Positions 35,777 to 45,685 of a DNA stretch of 64,000 nucleotides are shown piece by piece. Each line of letters opens with the position of its first letter. Within the stretch, counting starts at the first letter, position 1. This DNA is from an uncultured Lachnospiraceae bacterium. GTDB taxonomy: Bacteria; Bacillota; Clostridia; Lachnospirales; Lachnospiraceae. The notes under the pieces were generated by a model. The model saw nothing but the letters and a program-made list of their open reading frames with translations. It was not told the DNA's origin and did not search any database. A program made the translations under genes and the position numbers. Location of the stretch: positions 17,704 through 81,703 of the forward strand of contig CANQSB010000012.1 in assembly GCA_947626435.1 (NCBI GenBank). Direction: 5' to 3'.

Positions 35777-36787
35777 TTGAGGTGCATTAGCTGTATAGCT
35801 GTCGTTATTTTGCATGTCTCGGCAATGTACGTTAAGGAGGATTTTGGCAATATTGTCAGTGTCAATGAATATCTTACGGCGTCATTCTGGCGTGTAATTA
35901 CCAATTTGGGAGTTCCAAGCTTTGTAATGCTCAGCGGCGCTTTTTTAATAAATCCTAAGAATGGGGATTTTAAATATTTTTATAAAAAAACGTTTAAAAA
36001 GATTATACTGCCGACAATGATATTCAGTGTATTATATGTAATATGGCATTATCTTGAAATGTTTGCAGCCAATGCCATGGGCATATCTGTAAGCGGCAAG
36101 GATGATAATTACTGGCTGCCTGTCTTAAACTTCATAAAAGGGCAGCCTAATGTTACAATGTGGTATATGTTTATGATTATAGGTTTATATGCTTTTACCC
36201 CGATAATTATAATGGTAAAAGACAAAATATCACCGAAGTCTTATAAAATCTGGGCATGTGCAATGATGATATATGGCGTGTTGGTGAACTATACCTGTTC
36301 GCTGTCATGGATTTTACAGTTTGTGCCTTGGATAGGTTATTTCATGCTGGGTGATGTTATACGCGAAAGTGTCAGTAAAAAGAAAAATATAGTGGGGGGG
36401 GGTATATGGGCAATAACAACCATGGTCATTTCATATGCGGCGCTGATTTTGCACTGGTATCTGTTTACATATAAAGACGGGGAAATTAATGTTCCGTCTT
36501 CGTTTTCGGGTGTTGTAATTTTTGCTACAATATTACAGTTTGTGGGAGTTACATTTATGACGGTTAAAAAGAATAATCCTGTGATTGATGTTATTTCAAA
36601 TTATTCTTTTTTGATTTATCTTATACATCCATTTCTTTGTGAAGCGCTTATGCAGTTTTTCGGGCGTATTATTAAAAGCCTTCCGCCCGCCAATTTTATA
36701 TTACTTTATACGTTAATAATTATTGTCTTTTGCATAATAATAGCTAAATGCATAACTGTTATCAGTAGAAAAGTCACAACTTATTAA
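35777..36787 (+). CDS. Acyltransferase family 3 membrane protein
   Basis: The 336-residue frame from the first usual start codon (TTG, 35777) gives about ten membrane segments of the acyltransferase-3 family: CISCIAVVILHVSAMY with the conserved His, SFVMLSGAFLI, MWYMFMIIGLYAFTPIIIM and FLIYLIHPFLCEALMQF. These proteins acylate polysaccharides or lipids at the membrane. The TTG lies inside the first segment; the frame is open further up, and KREYNYDILRCIS would be the natural N-terminus. That would need the ATC at 35750, which sits 8 bases behind AGAGGCGG where an ATG is expected. The start codon may be mutated or a rare ATC. Confidence 0.7.
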   Translation: MRCISCIAVVILHVSAMYVKEDFGNIVSVNEYLTASFWRVITNLGVPSFVMLSGAFLINPKNGDFKYFYKKTFKKIILPTMIFSVLYVIWHYLEMFAANAMGISVSGKDDNYWLPVLNFIKGQPNVTMWYMFMIIGLYAFTPIIIMVKDKISPKSYKIWACAMMIYGVLVNYTCSLSWILQFVPWIGYFMLGDVIRESVSKKKNIVGGGIWAITTMVISYAALILHWYLFTYKDGEINVPSSFSGVVIFATILQFVGVTFMTVKKNNPVIDVISNYSFLIYLIHPFLCEALMQFFGRIIKSLPPANFILLYTLIIIVFCIIIAKCITVISRKVTTY

Positions 36788-36932
36788 GCTTACACTTAAT
36801 TTTTATTTAGCATTTATTTTTCCGATAATATATGATAATATATTTATTAAGAGGCAAATTACGGCGTCTGTCAGTCTGTAAACATACATTTGCTTCGGCA
36901 TAAGCACACGCGTAAAGCGGGAAGGACTATAA

Positions 36933-38381
36933 ATGCGCTATGTAAAAATAGAAAACGCGCAGCAGGGCATGAAGCTTGCCTACAATATGTATGATTCGGC
37001 AGGACATACCCTTATATGCAGCGGGAGCATCCTCACGGATTCTTATATAAAGAGGCTTAGCGAATATGGCTTTGACGGCGTATACATAACAGACGAACTT
37101 TCAGAAGACATAGATATACAGCCGATTATTTCACCGGAGCTTAGGGCAGAGGGGCTTGTCAGCGTGCGCGAAAGCAATATTGACGAGTGCAAGAATGTGG
37201 CGCGGGAGATAGTCACGCAGGTTTTGAATAAGGGCGCGCTTTCGCTTGACCTCACGGATTTGCGCAGCTTTGACGGCTATACCTATGCCCATTCCGTGAA
37301 TGTGGCTGTGCTTTCGTGCATTATCGGCTTTGGTATGAACCTTAAAGACGACGCGCTCGAGCAGCTTGTGATGGCGGGACTTCTGCATGACCTCGGCAAG
37401 CTTGTCATACCGCAGGAGATACTCAACAAAAAGGGCAGGCTTACCCCCGATGAGTATGAGGTGATGAAAACCCACTCCATGCTTTCATATGAGATTATCA
37501 AGGAGCGGTGGGATATTTCGGCGCAGGTCAAGGCGGCGGTGCTGTATCATCATGAAAATGTTGACGGCAGCGGCTATCCTGACGGCATAGAATTTGAAAA
37601 TATGACTATTTTCACAAAAATACTCCATGTGGCGGATGTTTATGACGCGCTTGTTTCAAAGCGGCCGTACAAGGCGCCGTACTCACCGTATGAGGCTTGC
37701 GAGTATCTTATGGGCGCGGGCGGCATTATGTTTGATCCCAAGGTGGTGGAGGCGCTGCTTTTGTATGTGCCTTTTTATCCAAAGGGCACGCAGGTAAAGC
37801 TTTCCGACGGCAGAGATGCCATTATTGTGGAAAATTCGGGCAAACGAAACCTGAGGCCGCTTCTAAGGCTGATGGATAGGACAATGCTAGACCTGCAGGA
37901 TCCTGCCAATTACAATATTACGATACTCCACGGCACAAACGAGGAAGTGACCGATCCGTCGATTGCCGAGGAGGAGCGCAAAAAAATGATTGTGCCCTAC
38001 AGAAAATACCGTATAATGATAATAGACGACATGCTCATCAATCTGCATGCGCTGAGAGGCTTTCTGCAGAACAATTATTTTCTTGACTTGGTGACATCGC
38101 CGAGGCAGGCGCTTTTGCAGCTAAAACGGCAGACAGAGCCCGACCTGATTATACTTGACATGGACATGCCTGAGATGAGCGGCGTAGAAACGGCGGAAAA
38201 GATAAACGGCATACTGGGCGGCAGCGTGCCAATACTGTTTGTGGTGGAAAATAATGACCGCGGCGTCATGGCGAAGTGCCGCAGGGCAGGCGCGGCAGGC
38301 TTTATAGTGCGTCCGTACAAGCCCGCGTATGTAAAGGCGGAGATAAAGCGCATTCTGATGGGGCGCAGCGTCGCCGAGTAG
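36933..38381 (+). CDS. HD-GYP domain protein with C-terminal receiver domain
   Basis: The 482-residue protein has an N-terminal DUF3391-like region (1-110), an HD-GYP phosphodiesterase domain and a receiver domain (about 355-480). The HD-GYP part contains H152/D153 in LLHDLGK, H206/H207 in LYHHENVDGSGYPDG and the ILHVADVYDAL block. The receiver has D409 in IILDMDMPEMSG and KP at about 459, but the usual Thr/Ser of the pocket is replaced in LFVVENN. HD-GYP enzymes degrade cyclic-di-GMP. Receivers normally precede the HD-GYP, so this order is unusual. It is followed by proS after 51 bp, same direction. Confidence 0.85.
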   Translation: MRYVKIENAQQGMKLAYNMYDSAGHTLICSGSILTDSYIKRLSEYGFDGVYITDELSEDIDIQPIISPELRAEGLVSVRESNIDECKNVAREIVTQVLNKGALSLDLTDLRSFDGYTYAHSVNVAVLSCIIGFGMNLKDDALEQLVMAGLLHDLGKLVIPQEILNKKGRLTPDEYEVMKTHSMLSYEIIKERWDISAQVKAAVLYHHENVDGSGYPDGIEFENMTIFTKILHVADVYDALVSKRPYKAPYSPYEACEYLMGAGGIMFDPKVVEALLLYVPFYPKGTQVKLSDGRDAIIVENSGKRNLRPLLRLMDRTMLDLQDPANYNITILHGTNEEVTDPSIAEEERKKMIVPYRKYRIMIIDDMLINLHALRGFLQNNYFLDLVTSPRQALLQLKRQTEPDLIILDMDMPEMSGVETAEKINGILGGSVPILFVVENNDRGVMAKCRRAGAAGFIVRPYKPAYVKAEIKRILMGRSVAE

Positions 38382-38432
38382 AAACGCGGCGGTAATTATG
38401 ATTATGATAATGGAAAGGAAATAGAAAAGAAA

Positions 38433-39872
38433 ATGGCTGAAAATAAAAAGCTTGTTGAGGCGATTACCTCTATGGATGAGGATTTCGCGCAGTGGTACAC
38501 TGATGTTGTAAAAAAGGCGGAGCTCTGCGATTATTCGAGCGTAAAGGGCTGTATGATAATCAAGCCCGCGGGCTATGCTATATGGGAGCAGATACAAAGG
38601 CAGCTTGACGATGCCTTTAAAAAGACGGGCGTTGAGAATGTATATATGCCTATGTTTATACCTGAAAGCCTTCTGCAGAAGGAAAAAGACCATGTTGAAG
38701 GCTTTGCGCCCGAGGTTGCGTGGGTGACGCATGGCGGTCTTGAGCCACTGCAGGAGAGAATGTGCGTGCGCCCTACGTCGGAGACGCTTTTCTGTGATTT
38801 TTATGCGAATGAGATACAGTCCTACAGGGATTTGCCAAAGCTTTATAACCAGTGGTGCTCGGTAGTGCGCTGGGAAAAGACTACGCGCCCGTTTTTGAGG
38901 AGCCGTGAGTTTTTGTGGCAGGAGGGACACACGGCGCATGCCACAGCCGAGGAGGCGGAGGAGCGCACGATTCTGATGCTTAACGTGTACGCTGATTTCC
39001 TTAAAGACGTGCTCGCCATTCCCGTAGTGAAAGGGCAGAAGACGGACAAGGAGAAGTTTGCGGGCGCGGAGGCGACTTACACGGTAGAGGCGCTTATGCA
39101 TGACGGAAAGGCGCTGCAGTCGGGCACGAGCCACAACTTTGGAGACGGCTTTGCGAAGGCGTTTGGCATACAATATACGGACAAGGACAACACGCTGAAA
39201 TATGTACACCAGACCTCATGGGGCATGACTACGCGCTTAATCGGCGCCGTAATAATGGTACACGGCGATAATTCGGGCTTAAAGCTGCCGCCCAAGGTAG
39301 CGCCTGTGCAGATAATGATTGTGCCCATACAGCAGAAAAAAGAGGGCGTGCTTGACAAGGCGTATGAGCTTAGGGACCGCCTTAGCGAAAAAGGCTTCAG
39401 GGTAAAGGTGGACGATTCCGACAAGAGCCCTGGCTGGAAGTTCAGCGAATGTGAGATGCGCGGAGTGCCTTTCAGGATAGAGATAGGTCCGAAGGATATA
39501 GAGAACGGCAAATGCATTTTTGTGCGCCGCGACACGAGGGAAAAGATAGAAATAGCGCTTTCTGACGTAGAGACGAAGGCTGCCGAGCTGCTTGATGTGA
39601 TTCAGCGCGATATGTATGAGGCGGCAAAGGCGCATCTGGAGAGCCATACCTATACGGCGGCAAACTGGGAGGAGTTCTGCGATACCATAAATAATAAGCC
39701 TGGTTTTGTAAAGGCTATGTGGTGCGGCAATCAGGAATGTGAGGACAAGATAAAAGACGAGCTTTCAGCGACAAGCCGCTGTATGCCGTTTGAGCAGGAA
39801 CAGATAAGCGATAAGTGCGTATGCTGCGGCAGAGCGGCGAAAAAAATGGTTTATTGGGGCAGGGCGTATTAA
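38433..39872 (+). CDS. proS: Prolyl-tRNA synthetase, short archaeal/eukaryotic-like type
   Basis: It charges tRNA-Pro with proline. The 479-residue length lacks the large insertion of bacterial-type ProS, marking the ProS type 3 form. Class II motifs are visible: motif 2 [20 protein letters not shown] and motif 3 [16 protein letters not shown]. After the anticodon-binding domain ([11 protein letters not shown]...) the C-terminus holds the CGNQEC and CVCCG zinc-like cysteines and ends WGRAY, the usual end of this class. There is AAGGAAA before the ATG. It follows the HD-GYP gene closely and may share its transcript. Confidence 0.95.
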   Translation: MAENKKLVEAITSMDEDFAQWYTDVVKKAELCDYSSVKGCMIIKPAGYAIWEQIQRQLDDAFKKTGVENVYMPMFIPESLLQKEKDHVEGFAPEVAWVTHGGLEPLQERMCVRPTSETLFCDFYANEIQSYRDLPKLYNQWCSVVRWEKTTRPFLRSREFLWQEGHTAHATAEEAEERTILMLNVYADFLKDVLAIPVVKGQKTDKEKFAGAEATYTVEALMHDGKALQSGTSHNFGDGFAKAFGIQYTDKDNTLKYVHQTSWGMTTRLIGAVIMVHGDNSGLKLPPKVAPVQIMIVPIQQKKEGVLDKAYELRDRLSEKGFRVKVDDSDKSPGWKFSECEMRGVPFRIEIGPKDIENGKCIFVRRDTREKIEIALSDVETKAAELLDVIQRDMYEAAKAHLESHTYTAANWEEFCDTINNKPGFVKAMWCGNQECEDKIKDELSATSRCMPFEQEQISDKCVCCGRAAKKMVYWGRAY

Positions 39873-39895
39873 GATTAAAATAAGGAGGAACCAGT

Positions 39896-41584
39896 ATGCG
39901 GATAATAGAAAAAATCTTATATGGAATAGGCGGCATATTGGCTATTTTACTTCTTTTTGTTGCCTTGTGCCATTATGCGCCGAATTTAGCTTCTAAAATC
40001 GGGGGCGGATTAAAGGCGGACAGTGACAATGCTGTCGGAAATGCCGCTTATGCGCTGGGTAACAATTCCGACACAGTAGGAGTGACGGTTACATCAGGGG
40101 AGCTCCCCGCAGCCGAGGAGCCCTCGGACTCTGATAAAAAAGCAGATGATGGCGGGAAGAAGACATTATATATACCAAATAAGGTAGCGTCGCTTAACGG
40201 TTATATTCCCGTTAAGTCAACAGCGACAGAGGTTACACAGACTAAAGCGGACGAGATACTTTCAACCTTAAGCGTAGGCAAGACTGGCGCAAAGCTGGCG
40301 TTTAACACTGACATATATCCGTATTACGGCATGCTTGAAAACCCGCAGAAGGAGCTTTACAAGCAGATATACGCAAATGCCGACGCGCTGATTAAAAATT
40401 TTGCCCCGATAAAGCCTGCGGAAGCGGATTATGTAAATTCCATTGATTTAAAGAATGCGTTTACGGCTGTCGTAAATGACCATCCTGAGCTATTTTGGGT
40501 TGATACGGCGTATAAATACAAGTATTCGCCCAAGGGACAGATAGCGGAGATTACGCTTGCGTTTAATCTTACGGCGACTGATATTGACAGCTCAAAGGCG
40601 CAGTTTGCGGCGGCGGCTAAGCTTATAACTGATGAAACATATGGACTTTACACTGATTATGATAAGGAGAAAAAGGTGCATAATGAGCTGATTGGCAAGG
40701 TGCGCTATGACGCTAATGCGCCGATAAACCAAAGCGCATACAGCGCGCTTGTTTATGGCAGGACTGTGTGCGCGGGATATGCGCGGGCGTTCCAGTATCT
40801 TATGCAGCAGCTTGACATTCCATGTTATTATGTGACGGGGTATGCGGGCGAGAACCATGCGTGGAACATAGTTAAGCTTGACGACGGTTATTATAACGTG
40901 GACAGCACATGGGACGATACAAATCCGAACACTTATGACTATTTTAACTGTTCAGACGCCGATTATGCGACAGACCATATGCGGACTGACCTTTCGGTGT
41001 ATCTGCCCCCATGTAATGGGAACAAATACAGCGGGCTTGAGGTAAATCCGCCCGCCGATACGGTTATTACAGGCACGACGGGGAATAACTCGGGAAATAA
41101 CACGGCAGCCAATAATGGCGCGTCGTCAGGCAGTACGCAGGGAAACAGCACAGCTGCTAACAACAGTACGACATCTGGCAATACTGTAACGAATAATACG
41201 ACGGAAAACAGCACAACTTCAGGCAGAGACGATACAAGCACAAGCAGCCAGACTGATATGGACAATGGGCTTTCGATTACCGTGGAAACAGTGCGCTGGG
41301 GCGACGACGGGAATTATATCGCGAATCTTGATGATTATTATATTGCCTGCTTTGAGGCGATGATGGAGAGCGACAGCGATAATATAAGCTTTGGCGTGGT
41401 GGTTTCGGGAGCGGATTTCTGGGAAGATATTTATGACGCTTACGAGAATGGAGACGTTCAGGAGGGCTTTATAGAGCGCTATCTGGTAGAAAAGCATAGG
41501 CGCAGCTGCAATATTACGGCAAGAGCCGTGCCGCAGAGCAACGGGACATATTTGATAGTGCATAATGCGGTTATAGCTGATTAG
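39896..41584 (+). CDS. Secreted/anchored transglutaminase-like protein
   Basis: The 562-residue protein begins with a basic start and a hydrophobic segment (ILYGIGGILAILLLFVALCH), a signal anchor or signal peptide. After a linker, a transglutaminase-like cysteine peptidase fold carries C292 (GRTVCAGYARAF), H321 (GENHAWNIV) and D336 (YNVDSTWDD), a complete triad. A Thr/Asn/Ser-rich linker (about 390-450) leads to a C-terminal domain of unknown type (about 455-562). Proteins of this kind act outside the cell, on peptides or cell-wall stems; the substrate is not known. It starts 24 bp after proS behind AAGGAGGAA. Confidence 0.8.
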   Translation: MRIIEKILYGIGGILAILLLFVALCHYAPNLASKIGGGLKADSDNAVGNAAYALGNNSDTVGVTVTSGELPAAEEPSDSDKKADDGGKKTLYIPNKVASLNGYIPVKSTATEVTQTKADEILSTLSVGKTGAKLAFNTDIYPYYGMLENPQKELYKQIYANADALIKNFAPIKPAEADYVNSIDLKNAFTAVVNDHPELFWVDTAYKYKYSPKGQIAEITLAFNLTATDIDSSKAQFAAAAKLITDETYGLYTDYDKEKKVHNELIGKVRYDANAPINQSAYSALVYGRTVCAGYARAFQYLMQQLDIPCYYVTGYAGENHAWNIVKLDDGYYNVDSTWDDTNPNTYDYFNCSDADYATDHMRTDLSVYLPPCNGNKYSGLEVNPPADTVITGTTGNNSGNNTAANNGASSGSTQGNSTAANNSTTSGNTVTNNTTENSTTSGRDDTSTSSQTDMDNGLSITVETVRWGDDGNYIANLDDYYIACFEAMMESDSDNISFGVVVSGADFWEDIYDAYENGDVQEGFIERYLVEKHRRSCNITARAVPQSNGTYLIVHNAVIAD

Positions 41585-41678
41585 GCGCGATTTTAGGCAG
41601 AATGGATATAATAAAACAAGGACAATCGGATAAAAAATCTGAGTGCCCTTGTTTTTTTGCGGCGGCAGTCATGTGTGT

Positions 41679-42983
41679 CTACAGAATGTCTATATATTCA
41701 CCGCTGAGAGCCTTGTTCATGCTTCTGACAGCGCAGAATTTACCGCACATAGAGCAGCTTTCTTCAATCTCGGGCTTTCTGTCCTCACGTATTTGCTTGG
41801 CGGTTTCAGGATCTATCGCACATTCCCACTGCGTTTCCCAGTCAAAGCTGCGTCGGGCGTCAGCCATTTTGTCATCTATATCGCGCGCGTGGGGTATGTG
41901 CTTTGCGATATCTGCCGCGTGCGCCGCGATTTTTGATGCGATTATTCCCTGCTTTACGTCGTCAACATTCGGGAGGGCAAGGTGTTCGGCGGGAGTGACA
42001 TAGCACAAAAACGCCGCGCCTGCAGATGCCGCGACAGCTCCGCCAATCGCGGAGGTGATGTGGTCGTAGCCTGGGGCAATGTCAGTGACGAGCGGGCCTA
42101 ACACATAAAAGGGAGCGCCCATACAGATGGTCTGCTGCAGCTTCATGTTTGCCTCAATCTGGTCAAGCGGCATATGGCCAGGACCTTCTATCATAACCTG
42201 TACGTCTTTTTCCCAGGCGCGTTTGGTGAGCTCGCCAAGACGGACAAGCTCCTCAATCTGGCACACGTCGCTCGCGTCGGCAAGGCAGCCCGGGCGGCAC
42301 GCGTCTCCGAGAGAGATGGTTACGTCATATTCGCGGCAGATTTCAAGGATTTCATCAAAGTGCTCGTAAAACGGATTTTCCTCGCCTGTCATGCTCATCC
42401 ATGCGAATACGAGAGAGCCGCCGCGCGATACGATGTTCATTTTGCGCTTGTGCTGTTTAATCTGCTCAATAGTCTTGCGCGTGATGCCGCAGTGGAGTGT
42501 CACAAAATCCACGCCGTCTTCTGCGTGAAGGCGGACAACGTCTATAAAATCCTTTGCAGTGAGCGTGGCTAAGTCGCGCTGATAGTGGATAACGCTGTCA
42601 TATACGGGAACAGTGCCTATCATAGCGGGACACTTGCTTGTCAGCATTTTTCTAAAGGGCTGGGTGTCGCCGTGCGAGGAGAGGTCCATAATTGCCTCCG
42701 CGCCCATATTGACGGCAGCCATAACCTTTTCCATCTCAATGTCGTAGTCCTTGCAGTCCTTTGATACGCCGAGGTTTACGTTTATCTTGGTGCGGAGCAT
42801 GGAGCCTACGCCGTTTGGCTCAAGGCATGTATGCAGGCGGTTTGCGCAGATGGCGACCTGTCCCTTTGCGACAAGCTCGCGTATTTCTTCCTCTGTGCGG
42901 TATTCTTTTTTGGCGACTGCCTTCATTTCAGGCGTGATGATGCCTTGCTTTGCGGCGTCCATTTGTGTTGTATAGTTTCTCAT
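41679..42983 (-). CDS. thiC: Phosphomethylpyrimidine synthase ThiC
   Basis: ThiC turns aminoimidazole ribotide into HMP-phosphate with a radical SAM cluster. The start at 42983 is used: [15 protein letters not shown] matches the family start and lies 11 bases behind GGAGG; the ATG at 43001 lies in that site. The 434-residue chain contains [57 protein letters not shown] and the C-terminal [11 protein letters not shown] motif that ligates the 4Fe-4S cluster. It is the last gene after thiD, thiE and thiM under a TPP riboswitch, though a spacer with a repeat arm (43002-43180) separates it. Confidence 0.96.
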   Translation of the reverse strand: MRNYTTQMDAAKQGIITPEMKAVAKKEYRTEEEIRELVAKGQVAICANRLHTCLEPNGVGSMLRTKINVNLGVSKDCKDYDIEMEKVMAAVNMGAEAIMDLSSHGDTQPFRKMLTSKCPAMIGTVPVYDSVIHYQRDLATLTAKDFIDVVRLHAEDGVDFVTLHCGITRKTIEQIKQHKRKMNIVSRGGSLVFAWMSMTGEENPFYEHFDEILEICREYDVTISLGDACRPGCLADASDVCQIEELVRLGELTKRAWEKDVQVMIEGPGHMPLDQIEANMKLQQTICMGAPFYVLGPLVTDIAPGYDHITSAIGGAVAASAGAAFLCYVTPAEHLALPNVDDVKQGIIASKIAAHAADIAKHIPHARDIDDKMADARRSFDWETQWECAIDPETAKQIREDRKPEIEESCSMCGKFCAVRSMNKALSGEYIDIL

Positions 42984-43069
42984 GTTAATTTCAACCTCCA
43001 TTTGTTTGTATATAAATAGGTAATTGTGAATTGTACAAAAATTGTTTTAAAAAATTTTCATAAGATATC

Positions 43070-43127
43070 GCATACTTTATATATTTCACCCAAATTCTAT
43101 GTTATCAAATAAAGTTTTGTAAATGCT
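43070..43127. repeat. Single arm of family A palindromic element
   Basis: GCATACTTTATATATTTCAC, CCAAATTCTATGTTAT and AAAGTTTTGTAAATGC follow the same order as the right arms at 31677-31737 and 18900-18957, with more substitutions. No matching left arm was found, so it is a decayed relic. It separates thiC from thiD. Confidence 0.55.
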
Positions 43128-43180
43128 TAATACATATGAAAACGGCAGTTGTTTGTAAAGCTATATTGATAATGTGTAAT

Positions 43181-44008
43181 TTATACTGTCTTATTGTTTT
43201 GGTAACTTGGCATGTCTGCGAAATATCCGTCAAGGTTAAAGCAATGCTTCATGGGACCTGCCCCCTTGCCTAAGTCAAGCATTGCGGATAATGCGCCTGA
43301 AATATATTCCTTTGCCCTTTTTATTGAGTCTTCGAGACTAAAGCCTTTGGCGAGGTTTGCCGCTATGGCGCTGGAGAGCGTGCAGCCTGTGCCGTGGGTG
43401 TTTGGGTTGTCTATTCTTTTTCCTTCAAACCAGTGGTGGCTGCCGTCTGCATAGAGAAGGTCATTGGCGTCATTTATGCTGTGGCCGCCCTTTAGAAGCA
43501 CGGCGCAGCCATAGGTATTGCCGATAAGCTCTGAACAGGAAAGCATGTCGCTTTTATCGCGGATAGCCCTGCCGCACAGTATTTCCGCCTCGGGAATGTT
43601 TGGCGTAATGAGGTCGGCTAACGGCAGCAGGCTGTTCGTAAGGGCGCAAACGGCATTTTCCTGTATGAGCCGCGAGCCGCTTGTGGCGACCATGACGGGA
43701 TCTATCACGATGTTTCTGGCGTGGTATTTTTGGAGTTTGGCGGCAATTGTTTCTATAAGCTCTGCTGATGAAACCATGCCGATTTTTACGGCGTCGGGAA
43801 AAATGTCCTCAAATACGGCATCAAGCTGCTGCGCCAGAAACTGCGGCGATATGTTGAATATGCCGCGGACTCCTGTGGTGTTCTGCGCTGTCAGTGCCGT
43901 AATGGCGCTCATAGCGTACACGCCGTTCATAGTCATTGTCTTTATGTCAGCCTGTATGCCAGCCCCGCCGCTTGAGTCGCTGCCCGCGATAGTCAGTGCT
44001 GTGTTCAA
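43181..44008 (-). CDS. thiD: Bifunctional HMP kinase / HMP-phosphate kinase
   Basis: ThiD phosphorylates hydroxymethylpyrimidine twice for thiamine synthesis. The 275-residue ribokinase-fold protein shows MNTALTIAGSDSSGGAGIQA, TMNGVYAMSAITALTAQNT, NIVIDPVMVATSGSRLI and the GTGCTLSSAIAANLAKG anion-hole motif. The start at 44008 follows AAGGAGA. It follows thiE by 15 bp in the riboswitch-controlled operon. Confidence 0.95.
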   Translation of the reverse strand: MNTALTIAGSDSSGGAGIQADIKTMTMNGVYAMSAITALTAQNTTGVRGIFNISPQFLAQQLDAVFEDIFPDAVKIGMVSSAELIETIAAKLQKYHARNIVIDPVMVATSGSRLIQENAVCALTNSLLPLADLITPNIPEAEILCGRAIRDKSDMLSCSELIGNTYGCAVLLKGGHSINDANDLLYADGSHHWFEGKRIDNPNTHGTGCTLSSAIAANLAKGFSLEDSIKRAKEYISGALSAMLDLGKGAGPMKHCFNLDGYFADMPSYQNNKTV

Positions 44009-44023
44009 TGCGAAATTCTCCTT

Positions 44024-44674
44024 TCATTTACCCTGCTGTCCAACCATTTTTTCGGATAGCTGCCTGAGTCTGTGACATTCCTCTGTGATATTTTCAGCGG
44101 AAAAGATTGCGGAAACAAGCGCCACGCCGTCAACGCCGATGCCTGTAAGCTGCAGAATATTTTCGCTGTTTATGCCGCCGATTGCCACTATGGGAAGGTC
44201 AACGCTTTGGCATATGCTTTTTAAGGTATCGCGCGATATGCCGATTGCGTCTGGCTTGGTGGAGGTGGCAAAGACCGCGCCTGTGCCGAGATAGTCTGCA
44301 CCGTCTTCAGCGGCTTTTATTGCCTGTGATACTGTCTTTGCGGTGACGCCAAGAATTTTGTCTCTGCCGATCAGCGCACGCGCCTGTCTTGCGTCTGTGT
44401 CGCGCTGCCCTATGTGGACACCGTCGGCGTCGCATTTAAGCGCGATGTCAATATTGTCGTTTATGATGAAGGGGACATTGTATTTTTTGCAAAGCTGTCT
44501 GATTTCAATGGCTTCGGCGAGAAAGCTGTCGTAGTCGAGATTTTTTTCACGAAGCTGCAGGCAGGTTATGCCACCCTTCAAAGCCTCCTCGACCTGCTCG
44601 TAAAGCGTTCTGCCGTTTAGCCAGGCGCGGTCTGTGATTGCATAGAGGAGCATTGTGCGTCTATCTAATTTCAT
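44024..44674 (-). CDS. thiE: Thiamine-phosphate synthase
   Basis: ThiE joins HMP-pyrophosphate and thiazole phosphate. The start at 44674 gives MKLDRRTMLLYAITDRAWLN behind AAGGAGA; the frame goes further up to 44725 without a better site. The 216-residue TIM barrel contains CLQLREKNLDYD, PFIINDNIDIALKCDADGVH, GQRDTDARQARALIG, YLGTGAVFATSTKPDA and PIVAIGGINSENI, all family motifs. It overlaps thiM by 14 bp, a sign of translational coupling. Confidence 0.95.
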   Translation of the reverse strand: MKLDRRTMLLYAITDRAWLNGRTLYEQVEEALKGGITCLQLREKNLDYDSFLAEAIEIRQLCKKYNVPFIINDNIDIALKCDADGVHIGQRDTDARQARALIGRDKILGVTAKTVSQAIKAAEDGADYLGTGAVFATSTKPDAIGISRDTLKSICQSVDLPIVAIGGINSENILQLTGIGVDGVALVSAIFSAENITEECHRLRQLSEKMVGQQGK

Positions 44675-45644
44675 ATTTGGCTCTCCTTTCAAGCTCGGCG
44701 GGGGTAAGCCTGTAGACCGCGTCAATTATATAATTGCGGTATGTGGCACTGCCGTCTTGGGCGTTCAGCCGTTCAAAGGCTATCTCGCCGCAGACTCCCA
44801 TTGCGGCAGCGGCGGCAGCGGCGGCGGCCAGCATATCGTCTGGATTTGCGGCGGCGTATGCGGCTGTCATCGCCGAAAGCTGGCAGCCTGTACCTGTGAC
44901 GCGGCTCATCATGGGGCTGCCGTTGTAAATGCAGAAGGCGCTGTTTCCGTCAGATATAATGTCGATTGCGCCTGTAGCGGCGATTATTGTCTGCGCTTTT
45001 TTGGCGCAATGCTTTATGAAACGGACAGTGTCGTCAAGCTGCTCGCGTGTCACGGCATCACCCTCGGCGGCATCAACGCCGCTTGAAGGCAGAGGGATTT
45101 CTTTGCGTTTGCCAGATTGTATTGTGTTGCCTTTGCCGCTGCTGTCGCTGTTGCTGTTGACATCGTCTTTATTAATTGAAAGCAGAGATGTTTTCTGATG
45201 CTCTGCAGACTGTATCGCATTGCTGGCATCGCTGTCAATTTCTTCTGAAAGCCCCAGTCCTATTGCAAGCGATTTTATTTCAGAGATATTTCCCTTTATT
45301 ATGGAAAATTTTATTTTGCTTATGAGCTGTGATGCCGTATCAAGCCTGAAATGCGAGGCGCCTATGCCTACTGCATCTAGCACAATAGGGTGTCCAAGGC
45401 TGTTTGCGCGTGCGCCCGCGGCGAGCATTGACGGAATTACGCGGCTGCTCAATGTGCCAAGGCTGATGTTTAAGCCGTCGCAAATGCCCGTGATTTCCGC
45501 AGCCTCGTTTACGTCGTCTGCCATAATGGGCGACGCGCCGCAGGCAAGAAGGATATTTGCGCAGTCGTTTGCGGTGACATAGTTTGTTATGCTGTGGATT
45601 AGCGGCTTGCTGTCCGTCAGGTTTTTTAAAAAATTTCCAAACAT
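44661..45644 (-). CDS. thiM: Hydroxyethylthiazole kinase with an internal insertion
   Basis: ThiM phosphorylates the thiazole alcohol for salvage. The start at 45644 (MFGNFLKNLTDSKPLIHSIT) follows GAAGGAA by seven bases. The 328-residue protein has the family motifs NYVTANDCANILLACGASPI, PIVLDAVGIGAS, IIKGNISEI and GTGCQLSAMTAAYAA (Cys 254). It is about 55 residues longer than the usual 265-275. The additional part, roughly residues 131-198, is Ser/Asn/Asp-rich and holds two similar tracts (SNAIQSAEHQKTSLLS and GNTIQSGKRKEIPLPS), as if produced by a tandem duplication. The insert falls on a surface loop between the kinase strands, so activity may be kept. First gene behind the TPP riboswitch. 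Confidence 0.9.
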   Translation of the reverse strand: MFGNFLKNLTDSKPLIHSITNYVTANDCANILLACGASPIMADDVNEAAEITGICDGLNISLGTLSSRVIPSMLAAGARANSLGHPIVLDAVGIGASHFRLDTASQLISKIKFSIIKGNISEIKSLAIGLGLSEEIDSDASNAIQSAEHQKTSLLSINKDDVNSNSDSSGKGNTIQSGKRKEIPLPSSGVDAAEGDAVTREQLDDTVRFIKHCAKKAQTIIAATGAIDIISDGNSAFCIYNGSPMMSRVTGTGCQLSAMTAAYAAANPDDMLAAAAAAAAAMGVCGEIAFERLNAQDGSATYRNYIIDAVYRLTPAELERRAKYEIR

Positions 45645-45685
45645 GGTTATTTCCTTCATTTGCTTGATTTTAAGAAATAAAAAAT

